A DNA stretch of 23,308 nucleotides from Methanosarcinales archaeon (lineage in GTDB: Archaea > Halobacteriota > Methanosarcinia > DSM-18856 > Methermicoccaceae), in contig QMVI01000003.1 in the NCBI GenBank assembly GCA_003661015.1, positions 1 to 23,308 of the forward strand, given 5' to 3'. Made by a program: the position numbers and the translations under genes. This document shows, piece by piece, positions 16,091 to 23,308 of this stretch. Numbering within the stretch: the first letter of the stretch is position 1; each line of letters opens with the position of its first letter. Below the pieces are notes generated by a model, which worked only from the letters and a program-made list of their open reading frames with translations, ran no database searches and had not been told where the DNA came from.

Positions 16091-16174
16091 GCTCTACTAT
16101 CGTTTAAGCGCTCACATAAATGTTGCGGTGGATGTGAAACGACCGACTCCATGACACACATTAGAGTGGGTTGT

Positions 16175-16194
16175 TTATAACTAAAAAGTTATAA
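16175..16194. promoter_or_regulatory. 8-4-8 palindrome in the divergent gap upstream of the homocysteine operon
   Basis: TTATAACT-AAAA-AGTTATAA is a perfect inverted repeat with a four-base spacer. It contains a TATA-like TTTATAA at its left edge. A second TATA-like element (TATTAATAA) follows at 16211-16219, and the HcyBio ATG is at 16250. The symmetry and placement fit a dimeric repressor operator overlapping a promoter. The bound protein is unknown. The rest of the 159-base gap shows no gene. Confidence 0.5.
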
Positions 16195-16249
16195 CAAAAG
16201 AATAGAAAATTATTAATAACACATGTGATATTGGGGATTGAGGAATGAC

Positions 16250-17749
16250 ATGAAGACGATTGAGGAGATAAATGAAAAGATAAGGGACGGGAATGTGAAT
16301 GTTGTAGATGCACTTGAAATGTGCGACATAGTTGAGGAGCTCGGAGCTGAGAAGGCTGCGAAAGAAGTGGATGTTGTGACAACAGGCACATTCGGAGCAA
16401 TGTGTTCCTCCGGGATGTTCTTCAACCTTGGACATGCAGACCCCCCCATAAAGATATCGAGAATGTGGCTTAACGATGTCGAGGCATATGCAGGCATTGC
16501 TGCTGTTGATGGTTATCTTGGAGTGACACAGATATCAGAAACAAAGGGGCTTGAATACGGAGGAGGGCATGTGATAGAGGAGCTTGTTGAGGGGAAGAGT
16601 GTTGAGCTGAGGGCAGAAGGGTTCGGCACTGACTGTTATCCTTCAAGAAGGGTGACAACTGAAATCACACTGGCAGATATGAACCAAACAATCATGCTCA
16701 ACCCAAGAAACAGCTATCAGAGATACAACGCTGCAACTAATTCAACCGAGAGGGTACTGTACACATACATGGGAACACTGCTACCAGACTATGGGAACAT
16801 CACATACTCTGGTGCTGGTGCTTTGTCTCCTCTGTGCAACGACCCGAACTTTGATGCAATCGGAATCGGTACGAGGATATTCCTGTGTGGAGCGAAGGGC
16901 TACATAATAGGAGAGGGGACACAGCATGACCCAGAGAACAACTTCGCAACACTCATGGTTAAGGGAGATCTCAAAGAGATGAGCACCGAGTTTTTGAGGG
17001 CTGCGGTATTCACAGGGTATGGAACTAGTCTGTACGTGGGGATAGGTGTTCCGATTCCAGTACTGAATGAAAAGATAGCGTCAAACTGTGGTGTGAGGGA
17101 TTGTGATATTGAGACCAATGTGTTGGACTATGGAATCGGCAGAAGAAAGAGACCGATACTGAGGAAGGTGACATACGAAGAGCTGAAATCTGGTTCTATC
17201 GAGCTTTTTGGGAGAGAGGTAAAGTGTTCGTCTCTTTCAAGCATTAAAAAAGCAGAGGAGATTGCAAAATTGCTTGCAAAGTGGATAAAGAAGGGGGAGT
17301 TCCTTCTAACACCTGCAGTTGAGTCTCTTCCAAGAACTGGTTCAGCCAAACCAATGAAACTCGCAAGGAGAAAGAAGAGGGCAAGTCAGATCATGAGTAG
17401 GCAGGTTGTTGTTGTGCGCCCATCCGAAAGCATACGGGATGTTGCAAAGAATCTCATAAAAGGTGGATTCAACCATCTCCCAGTCGTCTCTGAAGACGAT
17501 AAACTGGTTGGCATCATCACTTCATGGGACATATCCAAGGCGGTTGCGAATGGTCTTGTGGATGGAAAGGTAGAGGACATAATGACGACAAAGGTTGTGT
17601 GTGCGGTTGAAGATGACCCAATTGAAACGGTTGCACACAAACTAAAGAAATACAAAATATCTGCTGTGCCGGTCGTGGATTCGGAGCGCCATGTCATTGG
17701 CATGATAACGAGTGAGGACATAAGCAAATTGCTTGCAAAAGGGGAGTGA
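16250..17749 (+). CDS. L-aspartate semialdehyde sulfurtransferase (HcyBio/DUF39 with CBS pair)
   Basis: With its ferredoxin partner this enzyme makes homocysteine from aspartate semialdehyde and sulfide in methanogen-type archaea (MA1821/MA1822 of Methanosarcina acetivorans). The 499 residues contain the HcyBio domain (~1-360), with TTGTFGAMCSSGMFFN (C52) and FGTDCYPSRR (C129), matching in position the two cysteines implicated in persulfide chemistry in the Methanosarcina protein. Other motifs are GHADPPIKISRMWLNDVEAY, YSGAGALSPLCNDP and GTRIFLCGAKGYIIGEGTQH. Two CBS domains follow (~378-499): QIMSRQVVVVRPSES and DIMTTKVVCAVEDD. ATG 16250 is preceded by GAGGAA. A TTG at 16238 is less likely. 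It ends in TGA, immediately before the ferredoxin gene. Confidence 0.95.
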   Translation: MKTIEEINEKIRDGNVNVVDALEMCDIVEELGAEKAAKEVDVVTTGTFGAMCSSGMFFNLGHADPPIKISRMWLNDVEAYAGIAAVDGYLGVTQISETKGLEYGGGHVIEELVEGKSVELRAEGFGTDCYPSRRVTTEITLADMNQTIMLNPRNSYQRYNAATNSTERVLYTYMGTLLPDYGNITYSGAGALSPLCNDPNFDAIGIGTRIFLCGAKGYIIGEGTQHDPENNFATLMVKGDLKEMSTEFLRAAVFTGYGTSLYVGIGVPIPVLNEKIASNCGVRDCDIETNVLDYGIGRRKRPILRKVTYEELKSGSIELFGREVKCSSLSSIKKAEEIAKLLAKWIKKGEFLLTPAVESLPRTGSAKPMKLARRKKRASQIMSRQVVVVRPSESIRDVAKNLIKGGFNHLPVVSEDDKLVGIITSWDISKAVANGLVDGKVEDIMTTKVVCAVEDDPIETVAHKLKKYKISAVPVVDSERHVIGMITSEDISKLLAKGE

Positions 17750-17754
17750 TTGAG

Positions 17755-18141
17755 ATGAAGTTGATGATTGAGGTACCAAAGAGTGTTATCAGAAATCCAA
17801 TAATATCAGAGGTTGTGCTGAACACAAAAGCCAAACTGAACATAGAGAAAGCCAAGATAGACCATGATGGAGGACAGGTGATACTCTCTGTGGAGGACGA
17901 GGATGTTGAGAGAGTTGTGTCTGCATTCAAAAAATGGGGAGCGAGAGTAAAAAAGATAAAACATCCAGTCGTGATGGATGATAACGCCTGTATATCATGT
18001 GGTGCATGCATATCGGTGTGTCCAACCGATGTTTTCAGTTTCGATGACGATGGAAATATCAGAGTGGAGGAGGAAAAGTGTATAATGTGTGAGCTGTGTG
18101 TGTATATGTGCCCTGTCGATGCACTAAACGTCCTTGAATAA
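17755..18141 (+). CDS. NIL-domain 4Fe-4S ferredoxin, partner of the sulfurtransferase
   Basis: This 128-residue electron or sulfur carrier works with the preceding HcyBio enzyme (MA1822-type). The N-terminal ~75 residues form a NIL domain: MKLMIEVPKSVIRNP, VVLNTKAKLNIEKAKIDHDG, VERVVSAFKKWGARV. Two 4Fe-4S motifs follow, CISCGACISVCPTDVF and CIMCELCVYMCPVDAL. The frame is open from a GTG at 17746 that overlaps the upstream stop. The ATG at 17755 is better placed behind GGGGAG and gives the standard start. It ends in TAA, which overlaps the ribosome site of aroD. Confidence 0.95.
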   Translation: MKLMIEVPKSVIRNPIISEVVLNTKAKLNIEKAKIDHDGGQVILSVEDEDVERVVSAFKKWGARVKKIKHPVVMDDNACISCGACISVCPTDVFSFDDDGNIRVEEEKCIMCELCVYMCPVDALNVLE

Positions 18142-18146
18142 GGAGG
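18141..18146 (+). promoter_or_regulatory. Ribosome binding site of aroD
   Basis: AGGAGG, sharing a base with the stop of the NIL-ferredoxin gene and five bases before the ATG at 18152. It marks the true start of aroD upstream of the in-frame TAG and argues against a start within the downstream fragment. Confidence 0.8.
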
Positions 18147-18151
18147 TGGGG

Positions 18152-18811
18152 ATGGTTCAGATTGTGGGATCTGTTGCAGATATCTCTGAACTCTGCTCTG
18201 AGGAGCTGGAATACGCAGACTTCATCGAATTGAGAATAGACCTGCTGGGTGAGAGGTGGGGTGATGCAGTAGCTTAGGCTGAAGAGGTGGGTTTCCCCAC
18301 CATAATTACGTGCAGAAAGAAAGAGGAGGGCGGTGAATTCGAGGGAGGAGAGGTGGACAGAAAGAAGATTATGATGGACATACTTGACAGGGCGGATATG
18401 ATTGACGTTGAGCTATCATCCATCTGGATTGACGAGGTTGTTGAAAGGGCTCGTGAAATCGGTACCCGCACGATAGTATCCTACCACAACTTCGTTGAGA
18501 CTCCAGCGTTGGATGAAATGATGGATATATTCAAAAAAGAGCTTGAGAAGGGAGATGTCGGTAAGATAGCAGTGATGCCACGGAACAAAGAAGATACCCT
18601 CACAACCCTTCACGCGGTTTGCACAGCGTCCCATATGGGAAGCGTTTGTGCCATCTCAATGGGGGAGATTGGAGCGCCCACTCGAATAATCGCACCCCTT
18701 TATGGGTCTGTGCTTACGTACGGTTCGCTCGGAAAGGGTACAGCACCGGGACAGTATTCTGTGAGAACTTTACGGGAAGGATTGAAAATATTGGGATTGA
18801 AATCTATCTGA
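18152..18811 (+). CDS. aroD: Type I 3-dehydroquinate dehydratase with in-frame TAG at codon 42
   Basis: AroD dehydrates 3-dehydroquinate in the shikimate pathway through a Schiff base. The continuous frame gives 219 residues, the archaeal length. Before the TAG (18275-18277) are MVQIVGSVADISELC and YADFIELRIDLL, the substrate-binding first strands. After it come EEVGFPTIITCRKKEEGGEF, VSYHNFVETP with the catalytic His (~112), GKIAVMPRNKEDTL with the Schiff-base Lys (~138), AISMGEIGAPTRI and YGSLGKGTAPGQ. The TAG falls in the helix between strands 1 and 2. The start ATG 18152 has a perfect AGGAGG five bases upstream, so the part before the TAG is translated as the real N-terminus. It ends in TGA. 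Confidence 0.95.
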
Positions 18812-18873
18812 ATGAAAACTGGAGTGCTGAGTGAAAAAAAAATCTGGATGAAAATTGAATTGAGGAGAGGAGG

Positions 18874-19845
18874 ATGAAGCCAATAGCGATTTTCGAGGAG
18901 AAGGAGTACATCGATGGCAGGCCAAGAGATGCAATCACAATAATACTAAAAACAGTCGGATGTTATCGAGCCAGAGAGGGCAAGAGCTGTCTCATGTGTG
19001 GTTTCATAAGGGACTGTGTGAGGAGGGTGCTTGAACCTGATGAGATTGTTTCTCAAATTGATTTTGATAGAATTGAAGAGGGGATGATTGTAAAGATTTT
19101 CACATCAGGCAGTTTTTTTGATTAGTCCGAGGTCCCAAAAGAGGCAGGGGAGGAGATTTTGAGGAGATTAGGTGAAAAGGGGGTCAGGAGAGTAATAGTG
19201 GAGAGCAGATGTGAATTCATAAATGAGGGTATTTTGAAGCATGCAAAGGATTTGGTTGATTTGGATGTGGCTGTTGGATTAGAGACGACGAATGACGAAA
19301 TCAGGGAGGAATGCATAGGGAAGGGAATGAAATTTGAGGATTATCTGAGGGTGGTGGATATCGCATACAAACTCGGGGTAGGTATAAAGACATATCTTCT
19401 ACTGAAGCCACCGTTTCTCTCAGAGGTTGAGGCAATCGGAGACATCATGAGATCGATAGATGACATCATGGGGCTGGATATCCAGACAAGAATATCGATA
19501 AATCTGTGTAATGTTCAGCGGGGTACTGTTGTGGAGGCATTGTGGAGAAAAAGAGAATACAGACCTCCATGGCTGTGGAGTGCTTTGTACATATTGAAAT
19601 ACTGCAAAGGAAAGTATCCAGAGCTTGTTCTGATGTCTGACCCTGTCGGATATGGGAGGGAGGGGGGGCCTCACAACTGTGGGGAGTGCGACAGGATGGT
19701 GGCGTCTGCCATCAAGAGCTTCTCTGAAACTCAGGATATCAGACATCTCACCGACACTTTCAGGGTGGGGTGTGAGTGTTTAGAAAAGTGGAAATGGGTA
19801 CTCAGGCTCGACCATAAAGGATACGGTACGAGTCTCTTTGCCTGA
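18874..19845 (+). CDS. Archaeosine biosynthesis radical SAM protein (RaSEA-like) with in-frame TAG at codon 84
   Basis: RaSEA converts the lysine adduct made by ArcS on tRNA position 15 to archaeosine, using a 4Fe-4S cluster and SAM. The continuous frame gives 323 residues. The N-terminal part has KTVGCYRAREGKSCLMCGF with Cys at 30, 39 and 42, a widened radical SAM cluster motif like that of RaSEA and Elp3-type enzymes. Then comes IFTSGSFFD, with TAG (19123-19125) directly after it, followed by SEVPKEAGEEILRRL. The family phrase TSGSFxDxxEVP spans the TAG. Later motifs are VIVESRCEFI, VAVGLETTNDEIREECIGKG, IKTYLLLKPPFL, RISINLCNVQRGTVVE, SDPVGYGREGGPHNC. A start ATG preceded by GGAGAGGAGG follows aroD after 62 bases. 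It ends in TGA. Confidence 0.92.
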
Positions 19846-19875
19846 ATCTTATTTTTCCTGCTTATTTTCCTGATT
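19846..19875 (+). terminator. T-rich tract after the archaeosine gene
   Basis: Repeated T-runs (TTATTTTT, TTATTTT) begin at the stop of the RaSEA-like gene and run into the 3' end of the convergent hisD, only three bases away. They could terminate the plus-strand operon. Confidence 0.4.
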
Positions 19876-21177
19876 TGATTTGCCCATCTGGTTGTCCATT
19901 CTATTCATGCGGGCACGTACAGATTCTGCATGTGCATGCAGTCCCTCAAGCTCTGCGAGTGTGCATACTATTTCGCCTATCTTCAGAAGTCCCTCTTTGC
20001 TGAGGTGCTGAACACACGAAATCTTCAAAAAGTCCAGAGTTGAGAGAGCTGAGTAAACCTTTGCCCAACCACCCGTGGGGAGGACATGATTCGTACCGCT
20101 TGCGTAATCGCCTACCGCAACAGGCGTATATGCTCCAAGAAACACAGAGCCAGCGTTCTTAACCTTGTTGAGAATGTCCTCTGAATTCTCTGTCATTATT
20201 TCAAGATGCTCTGGTGCAAACTCATTTGCAACCTCGATACACTTTTCAATGGACTGTGCCACAAGTATCATGGAATTCGTAAGAGACTCCATCATGATAC
20301 TCTTCCTCGGCTGTCCTTGTAAGAGTTCAACGATTCGTTTTCGTACCGCCTCTGCAAGCGAGACAGAGTCGGTAAGGAGTATTGAGATGGCATGTGGGTC
20401 GTGTTCTGCCTGTGCAAGCATGTCCCACGCAACATAATCAACATTTGCATTCTCATCCGCAATTATCAGCACCTCAGATGGTCCGGCTGGGGAGTCTATA
20501 TCGACAACCTCCTTCACAAGCATCTTGGCAGCAGTAACCCACACATTACCTGGCCCAACGATCTTTTTCACACTTGGTATGCTCTCGGTACCATATGCCA
20601 TCGCAGATATGGCCTGAGCGCCCCCCACTCGATAAACCTCTCTCACACCAACAAGCTCAGATGCAACCAATATATACGGATTCACACTTCCATCACTCTG
20701 GGGTGGAGAACACACACATATCCTTTCAACACCTGCAATCTTCGCTGGTATGCAACACATCAACAACGTGGAAGGATAGCAAGCCCTCCCTCCGGGAACA
20801 TACACACCCACACTCTCGATGGGTGTAAATAGAAGACCAAGCTCTATCCCTTGCTCAACCTCCTCCATCCAAGAGCTTGGCAACTGCATGGCGTGAAATC
20901 TCTCTATTCTCTCAATTGCACCTTCGAGAGCTTTCAGACTCTTATCATCCACCCTCTCATGAGCCTCTTCAAACTCATCATCCTCAACCCTAATGCTCTC
21001 GATGCTCACACCATCTAATTCTTTTGTCAGTTCATAGAGGGCAGAATCCCCATTTTCTCTGACTTTTTGAATTATTTCTCTTGCTTTTGGTATCGCCGAG
21101 TCAAAAGAGATACCCCTCTTAAAAAGTCTCTCTTTCTCCTCATCGCTGAGGTTCTCGAATCTCTTTACAAAAATCAT
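19849..21177 (-). CDS. hisD: Histidinol dehydrogenase
   Basis: HisD carries out the last two oxidations of histidine biosynthesis, L-histidinol to L-histidine, with NAD+ and zinc. The 442 residues contain VYVPGGRACYPSTLLMCCIP, RVGGAQAISAMAYGTE, KIVGPGNVWVTAAKMLV, DSPAGPSEVLIIADE, AQAEHDPHAISILL, EFAPEHLEIM and GDYASGTNHVLPTGGWAK, covering the NAD and zinc sites. The open frame reaches 21273, but that part overlaps the upstream gene. ATG 21177 gives MIFVKRFENLSDEE, the usual opening, and ATG 21192 is an alternative. The C-terminal ~15 residues (Gln/Asn/Lys-rich) extend past the typical end. It ends in TAA. Confidence 0.96.
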   Translation of the reverse strand: MIFVKRFENLSDEEKERLFKRGISFDSAIPKAREIIQKVRENGDSALYELTKELDGVSIESIRVEDDEFEEAHERVDDKSLKALEGAIERIERFHAMQLPSSWMEEVEQGIELGLLFTPIESVGVYVPGGRACYPSTLLMCCIPAKIAGVERICVCSPPQSDGSVNPYILVASELVGVREVYRVGGAQAISAMAYGTESIPSVKKIVGPGNVWVTAAKMLVKEVVDIDSPAGPSEVLIIADENANVDYVAWDMLAQAEHDPHAISILLTDSVSLAEAVRKRIVELLQGQPRKSIMMESLTNSMILVAQSIEKCIEVANEFAPEHLEIMTENSEDILNKVKNAGSVFLGAYTPVAVGDYASGTNHVLPTGGWAKVYSALSTLDFLKISCVQHLSKEGLLKIGEIVCTLAELEGLHAHAESVRARMNRMDNQMGKSNQENKQEK

Positions 21178-21214
21178 ATTAAAGAAACGCATATATGAGA
21201 ATAAAAATTTACCT

Positions 21215-21874
21215 TTACCTACCAAACCTTCTCTGCCTTTTCTGGTAGTCTCTAACCGCTCTGAGGAAGTCAATCTTTCTGAATGATTTCCAGTTCACAT
21301 CTGTGAAGTACAGCTCTGAATACACGCTCTGCCATACAAGGAAATCCGCAAGTCTCTTCCCGCCCGCCCTTATTACCAACTCTGGGTCGTGGGGAAAGAG
21401 AAGATGCCTCTCCACATCCTTCTCATCGATATCCTCTGCCCTCAGCTCTCCCTCCTTCACCCTCGTAAGAATTTTTCTTATCACATACGTCAGTTCTTTT
21501 CTGCCCCCAATACCGATGGACACCATCACCTCAGGATACTTATTTCGGAAGGGGAGGACTTCCTCCTCAACAATCTCCTGCCCGCACAATTTGAAGAGTT
21601 TCACCTTGTATCCAGAATCCCTGAACAGTGTGTATATGCTATCTGCTATGTTCTTTGAGAGCTCCTCTCTGAGCACACCAATTGGCAGAATATCAATATA
21701 CACAGATAGCAATTTTACTCCCAGCTCAGAACACCATTTTACTGTGTCTGCCAACTTTTTTATCCCGTTCCCACACACATCCTGTTCAGTGAGGATGATT
21801 GTGATGTACTCGGGTAATTTGCGTGAGAGGATGTCTCTTTTCAGCTTAAACTCATAGGGAAAGAGAATGTTCAT
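21215..21874 (-). CDS. Divergent cis-prenyltransferase homologue lacking the catalytic DGN motif
   Basis: This 219-residue protein of the UppS/cis-prenyltransferase family makes, or helps make, long polyprenyl diphosphates for glycosyl carrier lipids. The C-terminal third is canonical: DPELVIRAGGKRLADFLVWQ, SELYFTDVNWKSFRKIDFLR, and the end QKRQRRFGR. The N-terminal catalytic loop that should read like HIAIILDGNRRWA is instead YITIILTEQDVCGN, so the metal-binding Asp and the Asn/Arg are missing. The following YAFSTEN-like segment (LSVYIDILPIG) is also altered. This is how Nus1/NgBR-type accessory subunits differ from catalytic subunits. Heteromeric enzymes of this kind are known in archaea (Methanosarcina, Archaeoglobus). 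It is followed by hisD and divergent from a DUF92 gene. It ends in TAA. Confidence 0.85.
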   Translation of the reverse strand: MNILFPYEFKLKRDILSRKLPEYITIILTEQDVCGNGIKKLADTVKWCSELGVKLLSVYIDILPIGVLREELSKNIADSIYTLFRDSGYKVKLFKLCGQEIVEEEVLPFRNKYPEVMVSIGIGGRKELTYVIRKILTRVKEGELRAEDIDEKDVERHLLFPHDPELVIRAGGKRLADFLVWQSVYSELYFTDVNWKSFRKIDFLRAVRDYQKRQRRFGR

Positions 21875-21927
21875 AGACTAAGTTAATATGGAAGTTGATA
21901 AATGCTTTATGATGTGAGGCTTTGAAG

Positions 21928-23265
21928 ATGTGGAGGGATAAATCACAGGCTCTGCATATAATTGCTGGCGTATCTCTGCTTACCATACCCTTTATCGGAG
22001 TTCATGTACTTTTTATTGTGTGCTTTTTAGGAATATTTGGCTCCATAATTGCTGGAAACTGGCTCATATCTGACGAGAAAAGGAGGGGGGCGGTGTATCT
22101 GCTTGTAAGTGCATCTGTTTTATTTGGTACTGTACTCCTCTCAAACACTGTTTACAGCATGGGTATTGCAACCAGAGCTCTCCCTCTGTTTGTGGCTGGA
22201 GCTTCACTTGGCGTTGTAACGTTCGGGGATTTCATTCTCAACATCCTCATAAAAGAAAGTTATGCAAAAAAACCAAAACTTGGAAAGGTTTCAACATCCA
22301 TGATTTTTCTGGGGGTGAGTATCTCAATAATACTGGTCATGAGTGAATGGATTATCAAATTCACGAATACACACATTAGCATAGATATGATGATATTTCT
22401 GTCAACGCTGGGAGGTATCTCAGCATCGTTATTTGGCTCGATTACGCCCAGATACATGTACAACCTCACAGTACCAATTGGTTCTGCAATGGTGATGTGG
22501 CTGTTCTTTGATGTGGGTTATTCTGTACCCTCCCAGCATCTTGCCATGGTGTTTTTACTTGCCCTCGGACTTGGGTATCTTGCTCACAGAATGAGAATTG
22601 CAGACCTTACCGCATTGTTTTCTGCAACGCTCATCGGAGTTCTTGTGATTTCGTTTGGAAACATATGGTGGTTCCTTCTCGTACTCCTCTTTTTTGTGGT
22701 GGGTGGTGGATTCACAAAATACAAGTACTCTGTAAAAGAGGAGCTGGGAGTTGCGGAGGCGAGTGGTGGAGTAAGGGGCTACACCAACGTCTTCTCAAAC
22801 ACACTTCCTGTGCTGGCTGTCGCGGTGATGTACAGGATATTTCCAGACATGGATTACGCACTTTTCTGTGCTTTTGTGGGAGGGTTGTCGTGTGCAATAG
22901 CAGATACCCTTGCAAGTGAGATTGGAGAGACATCCTCTTCACCCCCGAGGCTGATAACAAATCTGAAAACTGTGAAAGTGGGAACAGATGGAGGGATAAC
23001 TTTCCTCGGAGAGGTTGCATCGCTGTTTGGCTCATTGCTCATGGGGGTGGTGGCATCACTGTTTCTGGTAGCTGGTTATGTGGGGGTTGAGGTGGAGTGG
23101 GTGGAGGTGATGGTGGTGAGTGTGATGTGCGGGATGTTCGGCTCGAACATAGATAGTTTATTGGGAGCAACCATGCAGAGAAGAAGAAAGATTGGAAACA
23201 GTGGTGTGAATCTCCTTGCAACCACACTCTCCACGGTACTCGGACTCGTCATCGCAGTACTTTAA
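21928..23265 (+). CDS. DUF92 (TMEM19/VTE6-like) membrane protein
   Basis: This 445-residue polytopic membrane protein has about ten or more hydrophobic segments. The C-terminal half has the DUF92 features FFVVGGGFTKYKY, GVRGYTNVFSNTLPVLAVA, CAIADTLASEIGE, RLITNLKTVKVGTDGGITFLGE, MFGSNIDSLLGATMQRRRK and GVNLLATTLSTVLG. Plant VTE6 of this family phosphorylates phytyl phosphate, so a role in isoprenoid phosphate metabolism is possible. The N-terminal ~200 residues form additional membrane helices, as in archaeal members. ATG 21928 follows GTGAGG; a TTG at 21922 is less likely. It is divergent from the cis-prenyltransferase homologue with a 53-base gap, which suggests a shared lipid-carrier role. 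It ends in TAA. Confidence 0.85.
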   Translation: MWRDKSQALHIIAGVSLLTIPFIGVHVLFIVCFLGIFGSIIAGNWLISDEKRRGAVYLLVSASVLFGTVLLSNTVYSMGIATRALPLFVAGASLGVVTFGDFILNILIKESYAKKPKLGKVSTSMIFLGVSISIILVMSEWIIKFTNTHISIDMMIFLSTLGGISASLFGSITPRYMYNLTVPIGSAMVMWLFFDVGYSVPSQHLAMVFLLALGLGYLAHRMRIADLTALFSATLIGVLVISFGNIWWFLLVLLFFVVGGGFTKYKYSVKEELGVAEASGGVRGYTNVFSNTLPVLAVAVMYRIFPDMDYALFCAFVGGLSCAIADTLASEIGETSSSPPRLITNLKTVKVGTDGGITFLGEVASLFGSLLMGVVASLFLVAGYVGVEVEWVEVMVVSVMCGMFGSNIDSLLGATMQRRRKIGNSGVNLLATTLSTVLGLVIAVL

Positions 23266-23289
23266 TACTTTTTAATCAGATATTTGGAT

Positions 23290-23308
23290 GTGAAGGTTGC
23301 TCTTGTAA
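23290..23308 (+). CDS. Possible start of a further gene, cut by the window edge
   Basis: A GTG (23290) opens a frame reading MKVALV to the right edge, resembling the first strand of a nucleotide-binding or Rossmann-like protein. An in-frame TTG lies two codons upstream. Only six codons are visible, and no ribosome site is clear. The preceding TACTTTTTAAT may end the DUF92 transcript or act as a promoter element. This is only a suggestion. Confidence 0.25.

Noticed and set aside
3357..19845. Site-specific readthrough or selenocysteine insertion
   Set aside because: The codon is TAG, not TGA. The nine contexts share no sequence, and I see no common stem-loop after them, so a local recoding signal is unlikely.
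19849..21273. HisD start at 21273
   Set aside because: It would overlap the prenyltransferase gene by 59 bases and adds residues unlike any HisD; 21177 gives the usual opening.
1..23308. Mobile element, prophage, CRISPR, tRNA or rRNA in the window
   Set aside because: No transposase, integrase, phage or Cas genes, terminal repeats or cloverleaf sequence were seen. Gaps are short and the genes are housekeeping types.

Overview
The window is a gene-dense stretch of a euryarchaeal genome. Archaeal origin is shown by Mch (tetrahydromethanopterin C1 pathway), a Bud32-type kinase, archaeal Trm1, SepF, a ZPR1-like protein, the Mre11-Rad50 pair, a RaSEA-like archaeosine radical SAM enzyme, the HcyBio/NIL-ferredoxin homocysteine system and an S-layer-type domain. 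The mixture fits a methanogen or a methane/alkane-oxidising relative (Methanosarcinales, Archaeoglobi or ANME-like lineages). I cannot place it more precisely.

The main result is a genetic-code signal. Seven of the 26 genes whose 3' ends lie in the window contain in-frame TAG codons, nine in total: trm1 (2), rad50 (2), mre11 (1), aroD (1), the RaSEA gene (1), the DUF429 gene (1) and the YkgJ-type gene (1). In five genes the reading frame continues through TAG into clearly homologous, functionally essential sequence. In the other two it adds a C-terminal tail. No gene ends in TAG: I count 16 TGA and 10 TAA terminators. The TAG contexts share no motif. This is what is expected if TAG is a general sense codon, most likely pyrrolysine, rather than a site-specific recoding event or a set of pseudogenes. 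A conventional gene caller would break these genes into fragments.

Layout: 1-1886 (+) holds the end of a DHH-family phosphoesterase and rtcB. 1929-3297 (-) holds argB and an S-layer-domain membrane protein. 3357-3899 (+) is the DUF429 gene, whose readthrough tail overlaps the end of pdxT. 3809-5338 (-) is the PLP synthase pair pdxS-pdxT. 5363-7374 (-) is bud32, a 55-residue ORF and dadD. 7424-8374 (+) is mch, divergent from bud32. 8386-9986 (-) is a cupredoxin-like lipoprotein coupled to trm1. 10081-11587 (+) is sepF, a ZPR1-like gene and a YkgJ-like gene. 11558-16090 (-) is a lipoprotein-mre11-rad50 operon with overlapping junctions. 16250-19845 (+) holds the homocysteine pair (HcyBio plus NIL-ferredoxin), aroD and the RaSEA gene. 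19849-21874 (-) is a cis-prenyltransferase homologue lacking the catalytic DGN motif, followed by hisD. 21928-23265 (+) is a DUF92 membrane protein, divergent from the prenyltransferase.

The genes serve amino-acid and cofactor synthesis, tRNA modification and repair, DNA break repair, C1 metabolism and cell division. There are no insertion sequences, CRISPR arrays, rRNA or tRNA genes that I can see, and no pyl genes. No stretch over 300 bases lacks a gene.
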